Below are positions 1-8,565 of a stretch of DNA of 40,536 nucleotides, in pieces. A model generated the notes under the pieces. The model did not search any database. It saw only the letters and a program-made list of their open reading frames with translations, and was not told the origin of the DNA. This DNA comes from Candidatus Peribacteria bacterium (GTDB lineage: Bacteria; Patescibacteriota; Gracilibacteria; UBA1369; UBA12463): NCBI GenBank assembly GCA_943355055.1, contig CALREA010000006.1:1-40536 (forward strand), read 5' to 3'. A program made the translations under genes and the position numbers. The stretch's first letter is position 1, and each line of letters starts with the position of its first letter.

Positions 1-2
1 TG

Positions 3-110
3 CGTTACCACATCGTTCGCGGCGTTCTCGACCTTCAGGGTATCGACAAACGACGTCAGGGCCGTTCAAGATACGGTACGAAAAAACCTAAAGCAAAAGC
101 TGCAAAATAG
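3..110 (+). CDS. rpsL: 30S ribosomal protein uS12, C-terminal part
   Basis: This is the last 35 codons of uS12, cut by the window start. uS12 lies at the decoding centre of the small subunit and monitors codon-anticodon pairing. The visible part begins [10 protein letters not shown] and ends in the usual basic tail ([11 protein letters not shown]), which matches the conserved C terminus of the family. It is followed by rpsG and fusA, the classical str operon order. It ends in TAG. The streptomycin-resistance positions lie upstream and cannot be seen. Confidence 0.95.
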   Translation, partial: RYHIVRGVLDLQGIDKRRQGRSRYGTKKPKAKAAK

Positions 111-116
111 TATAAT
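111..116 (+). promoter_or_regulatory. Possible -10 box upstream of rpsG
   Basis: A perfect TATAAT directly follows the rpsL stop (TAGTATAAT). The same TAGTATAAT string occurs before rpsN at 23422-23430. No convincing -35 hexamer stands 16-18 bp upstream, so this may be chance in an A/T-rich spacer or a weak internal promoter. Confidence 0.3.
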
Positions 117-147
117 AACAAACTAATTTTCTCTTTAACTCTCAACC

Positions 148-612
148 ATGGCTCAGAAACACATCGCCTACATCCCGGAAGGTTCCACCCCAACTCAAGA
201 AAAGTTTATTAACTACTTAATGGAACAGGGCAAAAAGTCTATTGCTCGACACATCTTCCAGGAAATGCTTGAGATTATCGAGGCCAAGGGAAACAAGAAG
301 CCACTCGAAATGTTTGAGAAGGCTCTTGCCAATGTAAAACCAAATATGGAGGTTCGACCTCGACGTATTGGTGGTGCCGTGTATCAAATTCCGGTTGAAG
401 TCAAACCTCAGCGTCAAATCGCTCTCTCATTCCGATGGTTGATCGGTGGAGCACGATCTGGAAAAGGACAGAAGATGGCCGTCAAACTCGCACGTGAAAT
501 CATGGATGCTGCCAATGAAACCGGTAACGCCATTAAAAAACGTGATGAGACGCACCGAATGGCTCAGGCCAACAAGGCCTTCGCCCACTTGGCTAAATAT
601 CAGGGCGTCTAG
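148..612 (+). CDS. rpsG: 30S ribosomal protein uS7
   Basis: uS7 is a primary 16S rRNA binder that organises the 3' major domain (head) of the 30S subunit near the E site. The 154-residue length is normal for bacteria. The family signature around [16 protein letters not shown] (about residues 70-85) and the basic [12 protein letters not shown] region are clear. The start ATG at 148 lies after a leader with no G and no Shine-Dalgarno motif. It sits 37 nt after rpsL and 106 nt before fusA, and a hairpin element follows its stop codon. In other bacteria uS7 autoregulates the str operon; no such site is evident here. Confidence 0.97.
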   Translation: MAQKHIAYIPEGSTPTQEKFINYLMEQGKKSIARHIFQEMLEIIEAKGNKKPLEMFEKALANVKPNMEVRPRRIGGAVYQIPVEVKPQRQIALSFRWLIGGARSGKGQKMAVKLAREIMDAANETGNAIKKRDETHRMAQANKAFAHLAKYQGV

Positions 613-614
613 TA

Positions 615-656
615 CACACGAAGCCACAGGCGAGTGTGGGATTGCGTTCCCGATTT
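615..656 (+). repeat. Post-stop hairpin element after rpsG (long form)
   Basis: Arms CACAC (615-619) and GTGTG (634-638) are followed by a second unit, GGGATTGCGTTCCCG, which can itself fold (GGGA with TTCCC). It starts two bases after the rpsG stop. It has no U-run, so it is not a standard terminator. It belongs to the dispersed family seen after ten genes in this window. Confidence 0.6.
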
Positions 657-718
657 CATCTCGCATTCCCTCACCTTTTATTAATTCTCATTTTTTACCA
701 CTCATAATCCCCCACCCC

Positions 719-2836
719 ATGGCAGAAGAATCCCGCATCGTACCCCTTGAACGTCTCCGAAACTTCGGAATTATCGCGCATATTGATGCCGGTAAAACGA
801 CAACCACGGAACGTGTACTTTTTTACACCGGCAAAAACTACAAGATAGGCGAGGTACACGACGGAGCAGCAACCATGGACTGGATGGCACAAGAGCAAGA
901 GCGAGGCATTACGATTACCGCAGCCGCAACGACATGCTTCTGGTCCCCTAGTCAGCACAATGGTCACGGCGAGCCGGCAGATCTTCACCGTTTCAACATT
1001 ATCGATACTCCGGGCCACGTAGACTTCACGGTTGAAGTCGAGCGTTCTCTTCGTGTTCTCGATGGTGGATGCGTTGTGTTCGACGGATCGCAGGGTGTAG
1101 AACCTCAATCAGAAACCGTGTGGAGACAGGCCGATAAATACGCTGTCCCACGTATCGCATTCATCAACAAAATGGATAAGATCGGTGGTGACTTCTATAT
1201 GTCTCTTGAGTCCATTCATACTCGTCTCAATCCTGATGCATTCGCGATTCAACTCCCGATTGGCGCAGAGAATTTTTTCAATGGAGTCGTCGATTTAATC
1301 ACTCGAAAAGCCTACATGTTCGAAGGAAAACATGGTGAAGTTTTAAAAGAAATTCCGATTCCGGAAGACATGAAAGACCAGGTCGAAGACTACCGACACA
1401 AGGTTGTAGAAAAGGCGGCCGAGTTCGAAGACGAACTTATGAACAAGTATATTGAAGGAAAAGAACTAACCGTTGAGGAAATCAAACGTGGTATCCGTAA
1501 GGGCACCATTCTTGGAAAAATTTATCCTGTTCTTTGTGGAAGTTCACTGCAGGATAAGGGCGTACAGCTCATGCTTGATGCCGTCGTAGAATATCTTCCT
1601 TCACCTAAAGATGTTCCACCACTCAAGGGAACTGATCCGGATTCCGGCGAAGAAATGACACGAAAACCGGACGACTCAGAACCGTTCACGGGACTTGTCT
1701 TCAAGATTGCCACTGACCCATTCGTAGGAAAGATCGCCTTCTTCCGCGTGTACGCCGGTGTACTTACGGCAGGAAGTTACGTATTAAATGCATCTACAGG
1801 AGAAAAAGAACGTATCTCACGCTTGATCCGTATGCATGCAAATGACCGAGAAGAAATCAAGGCCGTTCACGCTGGGGATATTGCCGCAACCGTGGGTCTC
1901 AAGGGAACAATAACTGGACACACGATTTGTGACCCAGACAAGCCAATTCTCCTCGAATCAATCCACTTTCCTGAACCGGTTATTCAGATCGCTATCGAGC
2001 CAAAAACAAAGGCAGATCAGGAAAAGATGGGTATCGCTCTTATGAAACTTGCCGAAGAAGATCCAACATTCCGTGTTTCATCCAACGAAGAAACTGGCCA
2101 GACACTTATCGCCGGTATGGGTGAACTTCACCTGGATATCATCGTCGATCGTATGCGACGTGAGTTCAAGGTTGAGGCAAACGTTGGTAAACCTCAAGTT
2201 GCTTACCGAGAAACGATCACGATTCCGAAGAAGATGGAAGAAAAATACGTCAAACAAACGGGTGGTAAAGGTCAATATGGCCACGTGGTCATGGAATTCG
2301 AGCCAAATCCGGGCAAAGGATTTGAGTTCGTCGACAAGGTGGTAGGTGGACGTATTCCACGAGAATATATTCCTGCCGTTCAAAAAGGTATCGTCGAGGC
2401 ACTGACTCGTGGTATTCAGGCCGGTTACCCCATCGTGGATATCAAGGCTACGCTTATCGATGGTTCATACCACGATGTTGACTCATCAGAAATGGCATTC
2501 AAAATCGCTGCTTCTATCTGTTTCCGAAATGCTGCAACCGCCGCTCAGCCTATCATTCTCGAACCAATCATGAAGGTAGAAGTTACGAGTCCTGAACAAT
2601 ACTTCGGTGATGTTATGGGCGATCTTTCTTCCCGACGTGGTCAGATTACCGAGTCATCCGATCGTGGACTCGCGAAGATTATTCACGCTTTTGTTCCACT
2701 TTCACAGATGTTCGGTTACGCCACCGATCTCCGCTCCAACACACAGGGTCGTGCATCCTATGCTATGGAGTTCGATCACTACGAAAAGTGTCCTAACAAC
2801 GTCACGGAGAAAGTTATCGCGGAACGAGCAAAGTAA
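719..2836 (+). CDS. fusA: Elongation factor G
   Basis: EF-G is the translational GTPase that drives ribosomal translocation and, with RRF, ribosome recycling. The protein is 705 residues, the usual length. The P-loop AHIDAGKTT is at residues 20-28, followed by the switch [11 protein letters not shown], the DTPGHVDF G3 motif, NKMDK G4, and domains II-V ending in the typical [13 protein letters not shown] region. The reading frame stays open upstream to about 446, but that stretch overlaps rpsG out of frame and lacks EF-G homology. The start at 719 gives [27 protein letters not shown], in a C-rich leader without Shine-Dalgarno. The str operon order is normal up to here; tuf follows only after a 3.9-kb accessory block. 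Confidence 0.97.
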   Translation: MAEESRIVPLERLRNFGIIAHIDAGKTTTTERVLFYTGKNYKIGEVHDGAATMDWMAQEQERGITITAAATTCFWSPSQHNGHGEPADLHRFNIIDTPGHVDFTVEVERSLRVLDGGCVVFDGSQGVEPQSETVWRQADKYAVPRIAFINKMDKIGGDFYMSLESIHTRLNPDAFAIQLPIGAENFFNGVVDLITRKAYMFEGKHGEVLKEIPIPEDMKDQVEDYRHKVVEKAAEFEDELMNKYIEGKELTVEEIKRGIRKGTILGKIYPVLCGSSLQDKGVQLMLDAVVEYLPSPKDVPPLKGTDPDSGEEMTRKPDDSEPFTGLVFKIATDPFVGKIAFFRVYAGVLTAGSYVLNASTGEKERISRLIRMHANDREEIKAVHAGDIAATVGLKGTITGHTICDPDKPILLESIHFPEPVIQIAIEPKTKADQEKMGIALMKLAEEDPTFRVSSNEETGQTLIAGMGELHLDIIVDRMRREFKVEANVGKPQVAYRETITIPKKMEEKYVKQTGGKGQYGHVVMEFEPNPGKGFEFVDKVVGGRIPREYIPAVQKGIVEALTRGIQAGYPIVDIKATLIDGSYHDVDSSEMAFKIAASICFRNAATAAQPIILEPIMKVEVTSPEQYFGDVMGDLSSRRGQITESSDRGLAKIIHAFVPLSQMFGYATDLRSNTQGRASYAMEFDHYEKCPNNVTEKVIAERAK

Positions 2837-2869
2837 GAATGAGTGATCTCCTTAACCAAAGTTTCAAAT

Positions 2870-3256
2870 ATGAATAATATAAAAAATTATCTTGCAGCCG
2901 CGACAATGGCCGCAGGCATCACAACAGGAGAAGGGTGCGTTGAGCAATCCTATCCGTTTCCCAAGAAAATAATTCAAAGAATTATGTCCACACCGGAAAT
3001 TGGAGCAAAGACAAGCGCGCTCGTTCACGATGGAGTAATGAAGTGCATTGGAGGAACATTCTTGCAAGCAGATTTCAAAAATTCACAAGAAAAAATAGGA
3101 AGTGAGGCAAAATACGTAAATATTGTATGTGAAGATGGACCTAAAGCCGAAATACATATAGGGAAACCAAGCAAAGGTAGATGCACAAATTCATTCGAAA
3201 CCAGCAACGGTACAGACTATATTATGGGCAAGACGCACTGTGCCACTGGCAATTAA
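2870..3256 (+). CDS. Small secreted or lipoprotein-like hypothetical protein
   Basis: This is a 128-residue protein I do not recognise. The N terminus (MNNIKNYLAAATMAAGITT followed by GEGC) is a short basic stretch and a weakly hydrophobic run ending near Cys24. That suggests an export signal, possibly a non-canonical lipobox. The mature part has three further Cys residues and is mixed and polar, with no motif I can name. The frame is open to a GTG at 2843, but ATG 2870 fits the export signal better. It begins 33 nt after fusA with no visible promoter or terminator between, so it may be transcribed with fusA. It is the first gene of the inserted block. Confidence 0.6.
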   Translation: MNNIKNYLAAATMAAGITTGEGCVEQSYPFPKKIIQRIMSTPEIGAKTSALVHDGVMKCIGGTFLQADFKNSQEKIGSEAKYVNIVCEDGPKAEIHIGKPSKGRCTNSFETSNGTDYIMGKTHCATGN

Positions 3257-3278
3257 AACGAGAAGAGCAAAATCACTT

Positions 3279-3306
3279 TTGAAAAAAACAATATACAGAG
3301 TATATT
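3279..3306 (+). promoter_or_regulatory. Promoter for the Tudor-like lipoprotein gene
   Basis: TTGAAA (3279-3284) and TATATT (3301-3306) are separated by 16 bp and placed 32 bp before the ATG at 3338. The match to a sigma-70 type promoter is good, but it is inferred from sequence alone. Confidence 0.55.
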
Positions 3307-3337
3307 CCACTCATCTTATATTTTTTACCCATTTTTC

Positions 3338-4249
3338 ATGAAAACGAAAGGCGCGCTTATTCTCACCCTCGGAACCCTCATGGTGGTAACATCGGGATGT
3401 ATTTTTAATAACACAACACCGGTAGTACCAATCACTCCAGCAACACCTCCAGCACAAGAACAGCCTGTCGTAAGCACAGGATCGTACATCGAAAAAAATA
3501 GAACCGCGCTTCAGGCGCTCGGAGAAGCCATTACCGAGAAAGATATCAGCGACGACATCGCCAAGATGAAGACAAAAGAAAGCATCAAAAGCGGAACCAG
3601 ACTCAAATTCACCGGCGGAAGCGCAAGCGTAAACGCGCTGATGGTCGAGGCAAAAGAAGCGGCAAAATTGGAAGAAGTCAAAGCTGAAATCAAGGGACAA
3701 TACGACGATCTCACAAAAATTTCAAGCAGTATTCGTGTCATCTGGCTCGATGGTGATGCAACGACGATTTCGCTCGTTTATTACAAAGTCGGTGACGAAG
3801 CCATCGCAAACAAAGTTCTCGCCGCTCTTGGAGGAAAAGCCGTCGCCGCGACAACAACCGAACCGGCCGTAACCGAACCAAAAAAAGATGAAACCCCAGC
3901 CGTCACCACAGGTAAATCAGCATTCGCGGTAGGAGAAGCCGTTCTCGCCAATTGGAAAGCTGGCGCCGTGTGGTGGGACGCAAAAGTCACCAAAGTCGAA
4001 GGCAGCAAAATCAGCGTAAAATACACCTCTGACAATTCAGATGACACGCTCGATATCGCAGCCATCGCTCACAAACCTACCGGAACCGCCAAAGTATCCG
4101 TTGGCGACCGAGTCGTAGCCAAATGGAACGGAGGTAGCTTCTACGGAGCAACCGTTACAGCAATATCAGGCACTACAGCAAGTGTTGACTGGGATGACAA
4201 AACCAAAGGAACCGCTCCACTCAGCGATATTACGTTCCCTGGAAAGTAA
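3338..4249 (+). CDS. Lipoprotein with two C-terminal Tudor-like barrels
   Basis: This 303-residue protein has a lipoprotein signal peptide (MKTKGALILTLGTLMVVTSGC) with the likely lipidated Cys21. A Pro/Thr-rich linker runs to about residue 45. An alpha-helical, Lys/Glu-rich middle domain follows at about 50-165, then a second Ala/Thr/Pro linker. Two related modules close the protein at about 195-245 and 252-303. Each follows a pattern of (V)G(E/D)xVxAxW, then xxWxAxV or xxYxAxV, then a strand and an acidic loop, as in Tudor/agenet-type SH3-like barrels. Those folds are best known in eukaryotic chromatin readers, so on a bacterial cell surface the ligand is unknown. It has its own promoter and a strong terminator behind it, so it is probably monocistronic. 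Confidence 0.7.
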   Translation: MKTKGALILTLGTLMVVTSGCIFNNTTPVVPITPATPPAQEQPVVSTGSYIEKNRTALQALGEAITEKDISDDIAKMKTKESIKSGTRLKFTGGSASVNALMVEAKEAAKLEEVKAEIKGQYDDLTKISSSIRVIWLDGDATTISLVYYKVGDEAIANKVLAALGGKAVAATTTEPAVTEPKKDETPAVTTGKSAFAVGEAVLANWKAGAVWWDAKVTKVEGSKISVKYTSDNSDDTLDIAAIAHKPTGTAKVSVGDRVVAKWNGGSFYGATVTAISGTTASVDWDDKTKGTAPLSDITFPGK

Positions 4250-4284
4250 ACGAACAGACGGGTCAACAAAAAAATAATCGAGAT

Positions 4285-4333
4285 AATGTCGGGGAGCTCA
4301 GGAGTATTCTTCTAACCTCTCCGACATTTTTTT
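4285..4333 (+). terminator. Intrinsic terminator after the Tudor-like lipoprotein gene
   Basis: A 12-bp stem (AATGTCGGGGAG with CTCTCCGACATT, one G-U pair) is followed directly by a run of seven T. It lies 35 nt after the stop codon and separates this gene from the next promoter. Confidence 0.85.
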
Positions 4334-4363
4334 GAAGAATTGGTCTTTTTAGATGTTGAGCAT

Positions 4364-4392
4364 TTGACACATCTAAAATTTTACGCAACAAT
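4364..4392 (+). promoter_or_regulatory. Promoter for the 4420-6140 gene group
   Basis: A perfect -35 TTGACA (4364-4369) lies 17 bp before AACAAT (4387-4392). It sits just downstream of the terminator and ahead of a 16-codon ORF and three closely spaced genes, which supports a real transcription start near 4399. Confidence 0.6.
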
Positions 4393-4419
4393 AAAGCCCA
4401 CACTTTAACCGCAACAATC

Positions 4420-4470
4420 ATGGCTGCTCAATCAATTGGCCTCCCCGAACCGACACCAGAAAAGGCGTAA
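4420..4470 (+). CDS. 16-codon micro-ORF or leader peptide
   Basis: This short ORF, MAAQSIGLPEPTPEKA, starts in the same A/C-rich, G-free context (GCAACAATCATGG) as the large genes around it. It is the first ATG after the promoter and ends 24 nt before the next gene. It could be a leader peptide, a true small protein, or chance. It contains no run of one amino acid that would suggest classical attenuation. Confidence 0.3.
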   Translation: MAAQSIGLPEPTPEKA

Positions 4471-4494
4471 ATCACACATAACCACATCATACCC

Positions 4495-4881
4495 ATGACA
4501 TTCAGAGCAAATCATATCGCCGGATACGGCATGGCGGATGTACGTCGCACTCCCCCACCACCGCAAACCATCACCTACTACGACTACACGAGCACGCTCA
4601 AAAAGAAGCAGGGTCCGCAGCCAAGAACAGTCATGATTCAGGGACTTTTTCGAAACGATTTACAGGTAGGCATCGAACGATCCGACACGGGCGATAGCAT
4701 CGATCTCACGATAGAGACGATTCAAAAACGCCTGGACGAATTTGAAAAAGCGCAAAAAGGCGAAGAAACAGCGTTTCATGATAACAACGGAAACATCAAC
4801 GGAGCCAAAGGAAAAAAGGAAGCAGTCGCCGAAGTAGAGGCACTGCTCGATGTCGCAAAACGAATAATACTATCTCAATAA
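4495..4881 (+). CDS. Hypothetical protein
   Basis: This is a 128-residue soluble protein that I do not recognise. The N-terminal half is Pro/Tyr/Thr-rich (RRTPPPPQTITYYDYTS). The C-terminal half has two predicted helices rich in Lys and Glu (about 70-90 and 105-126). It has no signal peptide or membrane segment. It is the first long gene behind the 4364 promoter and lies 11 nt upstream of the VOC gene, so the two are probably co-transcribed. Clean start context and operon spacing support a real gene. Confidence 0.6.
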   Translation: MTFRANHIAGYGMADVRRTPPPPQTITYYDYTSTLKKKQGPQPRTVMIQGLFRNDLQVGIERSDTGDSIDLTIETIQKRLDEFEKAQKGEETAFHDNNGNINGAKGKKEAVAEVEALLDVAKRIILSQ

Positions 4882-4892
4882 CCTCTCTTTTT

Positions 4893-5273
4893 ATGGACCC
4901 AATTGTTCACTTCGAAATTCCGACCGATAACATGGCTCGTTCAGAAAAATTCTATCAGAACACATTCGGCTGGAAAACACAGAACTGGCAGGACAAGTAT
5001 ACAATGGTGGAAACCTGCGAAAAAAACGAAGAAACTCACATGCCAAAAGAGCCAGGCAAAATCAATGGCGGCATGCTGATGCGCAACGCAATCACCCCAA
5101 CCCCGATTCTCACCATTCAGGTCGACTCGATTGATGACTCACTCACAAAAATCACCGCGGAGGGCGGCTCAACCGTCCAGGGGAAAATGCCGATCGACAC
5201 CATGGGCTGGACCGCTTATTTTAAGGACTCAGAAGGCAACATTCTCGGGCTGTTCGAGTACGCAAAGAAATAA
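4893..5273 (+). CDS. VOC-superfamily (glyoxalase/bleomycin-resistance fold) protein
   Basis: The 126 residues form one two-module VOC unit. The first beta-alpha-beta module starts IVHFEIPTDNMARSEKFYQNTFGW, with the usual His near residue 6. The second module includes the TPILTIQVDSIDDSLTKI strand-helix and the closing GNILGLFEY strand with a conserved Glu. Such proteins are metal-dependent lyases, dioxygenases or ligand-binding resistance proteins, and the substrate cannot be told from sequence. Related stand-alone proteins are often labelled glyoxalase-like. It lies between two unknown genes with gaps of 11 and 21 nt, consistent with one operon. Confidence 0.9.
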   Translation: MDPIVHFEIPTDNMARSEKFYQNTFGWKTQNWQDKYTMVETCEKNEETHMPKEPGKINGGMLMRNAITPTPILTIQVDSIDDSLTKITAEGGSTVQGKMPIDTMGWTAYFKDSEGNILGLFEYAKK

Positions 5274-5294
5274 TATTACATAACGAAATTATAT

Positions 5295-6140
5295 ATGGGA
5301 TGGAATAATCACCCCGCAGGAAGTATCGCCGCTCTCGTAGGAGAGCCAATCAGAATGACACCGGAAATGCGAATGCAGAAAAGAATGCAGGAAATACAAA
5401 CAAGGGAAAAGAAAGAACTATACCCAACAACGAACCATCTGGATTCACTTCTTCAAAACCCGGAAAAAGACACCGAGGATCTCGTTCTTCCGACGATTCC
5501 ACAAGGAGCACGTGAAGCGATTATACGATCAAAAATTGCCGACTCGATCAACGAATTTATCAGCAACGCAAATGCGGAAAATCGTTCAGAAGCCAATTCA
5601 GAAAGTAATAACGATGACCGAAACAAACCATCCATCATACAAGAAGGACGACTGCCGGAATTCTCCCCTGACGATCTCGTCTGTCTTGCTACCGGAGATA
5701 TATCAACCATTTCCCGAGAAGGGAGAATTGCGCTCGCCATGTACAAAAATGACATAACTATACTTTTCGAGAGACTCACTGAAGCACTCCGATATACTAC
5801 TAAAGAGACAGCTGAATGCCCCGACATGAGAAGATTTGTATTCACTGACCACAAAAAAAGAGCCATATTCATTTTTCCAGTCAGTGTATTTCGAATAGAC
5901 TCCAGGGCTCCAACAATACTAAACCTTCCATCAGCAGTAACCTGTGCCTTCGATACAAAAACAGGAAATCTCACGCTCATCGAATGGGGCGATACATTTG
6001 ATAAACATCTTCACGAAGAACCATTGCGACAATACGACGACTATAGCAATAAAGCTTATGAGATGTTTCACGGAGAGACAAATCCTGTCAAGCAACAAGT
6101 GAAAGATATATTGAGACCGCCATGCCCTGAAGAGATGTAA
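5295..6140 (+). CDS. Hypothetical protein with acidic low-complexity linker
   Basis: This 281-residue protein has no signal peptide or membrane span, and I do not recognise it. The N-terminal 60 residues are charged, with Met- and Gln-containing helices (RMQKRMQEIQTREKKE). A Ser/Asn/Glu-rich linker lies at about 92-112. The C-terminal part (about 118-265) has the strand/helix alternation of a small globular domain, including FVFTDHKKRAIFIFPVSVF and CAFDTKTGNLTLIEWGD. It is 21 nt downstream of the VOC gene and looks like the last intact member of that operon. A long antisense open frame (5453-5980) is only a shadow of this gene. Confidence 0.6.
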   Translation: MGWNNHPAGSIAALVGEPIRMTPEMRMQKRMQEIQTREKKELYPTTNHLDSLLQNPEKDTEDLVLPTIPQGAREAIIRSKIADSINEFISNANAENRSEANSESNNDDRNKPSIIQEGRLPEFSPDDLVCLATGDISTISREGRIALAMYKNDITILFERLTEALRYTTKETAECPDMRRFVFTDHKKRAIFIFPVSVFRIDSRAPTILNLPSAVTCAFDTKTGNLTLIEWGDTFDKHLHEEPLRQYDDYSNKAYEMFHGETNPVKQQVKDILRPPCPEEM

Positions 6141-6201
6141 TAAAAATAATAACCACCGCAGACGGATATACAGGATTCGCATATTACTCTAAAAAAACAT
6201 C

Positions 6202-6656
6202 ATGACAACACCGAATAATGCAGCACCGAACCTCGATCAACATATATAGGCAAGGCACGATGACGTAATCGAACTTGGCATCCTGGCAAAAGATCTACCG
6301 GAATGCGAGGTAAAAATCGACGAAATAATGATAAATATACAGCATTCAAATGTGCTGGGTAAAAAATATACAAAGATCGAGCTAAAAAATAGAGCATTGA
6401 CGATTCCTCCTCCTACGGGAAATCAAACGGAATCCAAAATATAGGGATTGAGGTATCATCAAATCAAGCTGGCATGCATTACGTACCAGGCTCCCGTGTC
6501 GAAAATCTTGATCGGAACAATCTCCCGTGGGACATATACACAACGCTAAGAACACTTCTGCAAGAGTGTCGGACACGGCATAATCTTCAAGATCCGGACA
6601 TCGAGGCGATCCAAAAACCCGCAGCAAACGAAGCCCGAAGAATCCTAGGCATCTAG
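6202..6656 (+). pseudogene. Broken hypothetical gene (in-frame TAG plus frameshift)
   Basis: From an ATG at 6202 the frame gives 15 codons (MTTPNNAAPNLDQHI) and then TAG at 6247-6249. The same frame continues open for 64 codons with protein-like composition, up to TAG at 6442. A second frame then runs from about 6420 to the TAG at 6654 and includes MHYVPGSRVENLDRNNLPWD. Joining the pieces would give about 150 residues. The simplest reading is a decaying gene with one nonsense and one frameshift lesion. Alternatives are two separate tiny genes (6202-6249 and 6474-6656), or a sequencing error. TAG ends about a third of the genes here, so general TAG readthrough is unlikely. Parent family not recognised. 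Confidence 0.45.
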
Positions 6657-6670
6657 CTTCACCATTTCCC

Positions 6671-6723
6671 CTTGCGTCGAAGCCTAAACTTCGATACTAT
6701 TCCTCCGCTTCAAGGCAAGTTTT
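6671..6723 (+). promoter_or_regulatory. tuf upstream region: promoter and overlapping inverted repeats
   Basis: TTGCGT (6672-6677) and TACTAT (6695-6700) are 17 bp apart and could be the tuf promoter. The spacer is filled by a perfect inverted repeat TCGAAG/CTTCGA (6677-6682, 6689-6694). A competing imperfect inverted repeat pairs 6671-6683 with 6707-6719 (11 of 13 positions) and ends in TTTT. In RNA read from upstream these two structures exclude each other. Reading it as promoter, operator, attenuator or weak terminator is inference. Confidence 0.4.
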
Positions 6724-6774
6724 CAACTAATTTTGCTTCAAAAGTAACTCTAAAAAACCTTAACCCCTAATCTC

Positions 6775-7959
<1,185 letters not shown>

Positions 7960-7975
7960 TTTTGAGGGGTCCTAC

Positions 7976-7993
7976 ATTCTCGACAACGAGGAT
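7976..7993 (+). promoter_or_regulatory. Hairpin between tuf and rpsJ
   Basis: A 7-bp stem ATTCTCG/CGAGGAT with an ACAA loop lies 16 nt after the tuf stop, flanked by GGGGTCC and GGGGCTCC. It has no T-run. Role unknown; it could be a processing or regulatory structure. Confidence 0.35.
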
Positions 7994-8052
7994 TGGGGCT
8001 CCAGGTAAGTCACTTAATCCAAGTTCTTTTACATCGTATTAACCTTCTTCCC

Positions 8053-8373
8053 ATGGCTGCTGCACAACAGAAAATTCGTATCAAGATTCTCGCCTTTGAT
8101 CACAAGATCGCCGACGAGTCCGCAAAACTGATTATCGAGACAGCAGAAAAAACCGGAGCACTTGTTGCCGGCCCAATCCCCCTTCCTACGAAGATTGATA
8201 AATATACGGTGAACCGATCTACTTTCGTCCACAAAAACGCCCGTGAACAGTTCGAGATGCGAACTCACAAGCGTCTTATTGATATTACGCAGTCCACTCC
8301 CAAGACCATCGACGCTTTGAGTAATCTCGGCCTCCCAGCTGGTGTTGATATCGAAATCAAGATGTTGGCGTAG
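8053..8373 (+). CDS. rpsJ: 30S ribosomal protein uS10
   Basis: uS10 is a head protein of the 30S subunit and, as NusE, a partner of NusB in transcription antitermination. The start at 8053 gives 106 residues ([18 protein letters not shown]). An in-frame extension to 7993 would add 20 non-conserved residues and is rejected. The family motifs [20 protein letters not shown] and the C-terminal [10 protein letters not shown] are present. It is normally the first gene of the S10 operon and followed by rplC. Here a terminator and an 8.1-kb surface-protein gene intervene, so rpsJ appears to be transcribed with tuf instead. Confidence 0.97.
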   Translation: MAAAQQKIRIKILAFDHKIADESAKLIIETAEKTGALVAGPIPLPTKIDKYTVNRSTFVHKNAREQFEMRTHKRLIDITQSTPKTIDALSNLGLPAGVDIEIKMLA

Positions 8374-8408
8374 AAGTTTAGACAAAAATTTGCATCACGA
8401 TTAAAAAT

Positions 8409-8442
8409 AAAAAGAAGGATCCCTGTTGGTCCTTCTTTTTTA
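8409..8442 (+). terminator. Intrinsic terminator after rpsJ
   Basis: An 11-bp stem AAAAAGAAGGA/TCCTTCTTTTT encloses a 10-nt loop and continues as a T-run. It ends the tuf-rpsJ transcript and cuts the ancestral S10 operon ahead of the giant gene. Confidence 0.85.
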
Positions 8443-8565
8443 ATACATAAAATATTTTACTTTTTTCACAACATTACAAAGACCATAAAGCTACCAAACA
8501 AACCAGGAACGTTCTACAATAGACAAGATAAGTTCTACCTCGGAAAAACCTCACCCTCAAACACT

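Noticed and set aside
446..718. N-terminal extension of EF-G by 91 residues in the same frame
   Set aside because: It overlaps rpsG in another frame, has no EF-G similarity, and the ATG at 719 gives the normal N terminus right before the P-loop.
5453..5980. 175-residue antisense ORF
   Set aside because: It lies fully opposite the 281-residue gene, has no start context and no protein features; it is a shadow of codon bias.
7993..8052. Longer uS10 starting at 7993
   Set aside because: The extra 20 residues are not conserved, and the ATG at 8053 has the C-rich leader typical of the cluster.
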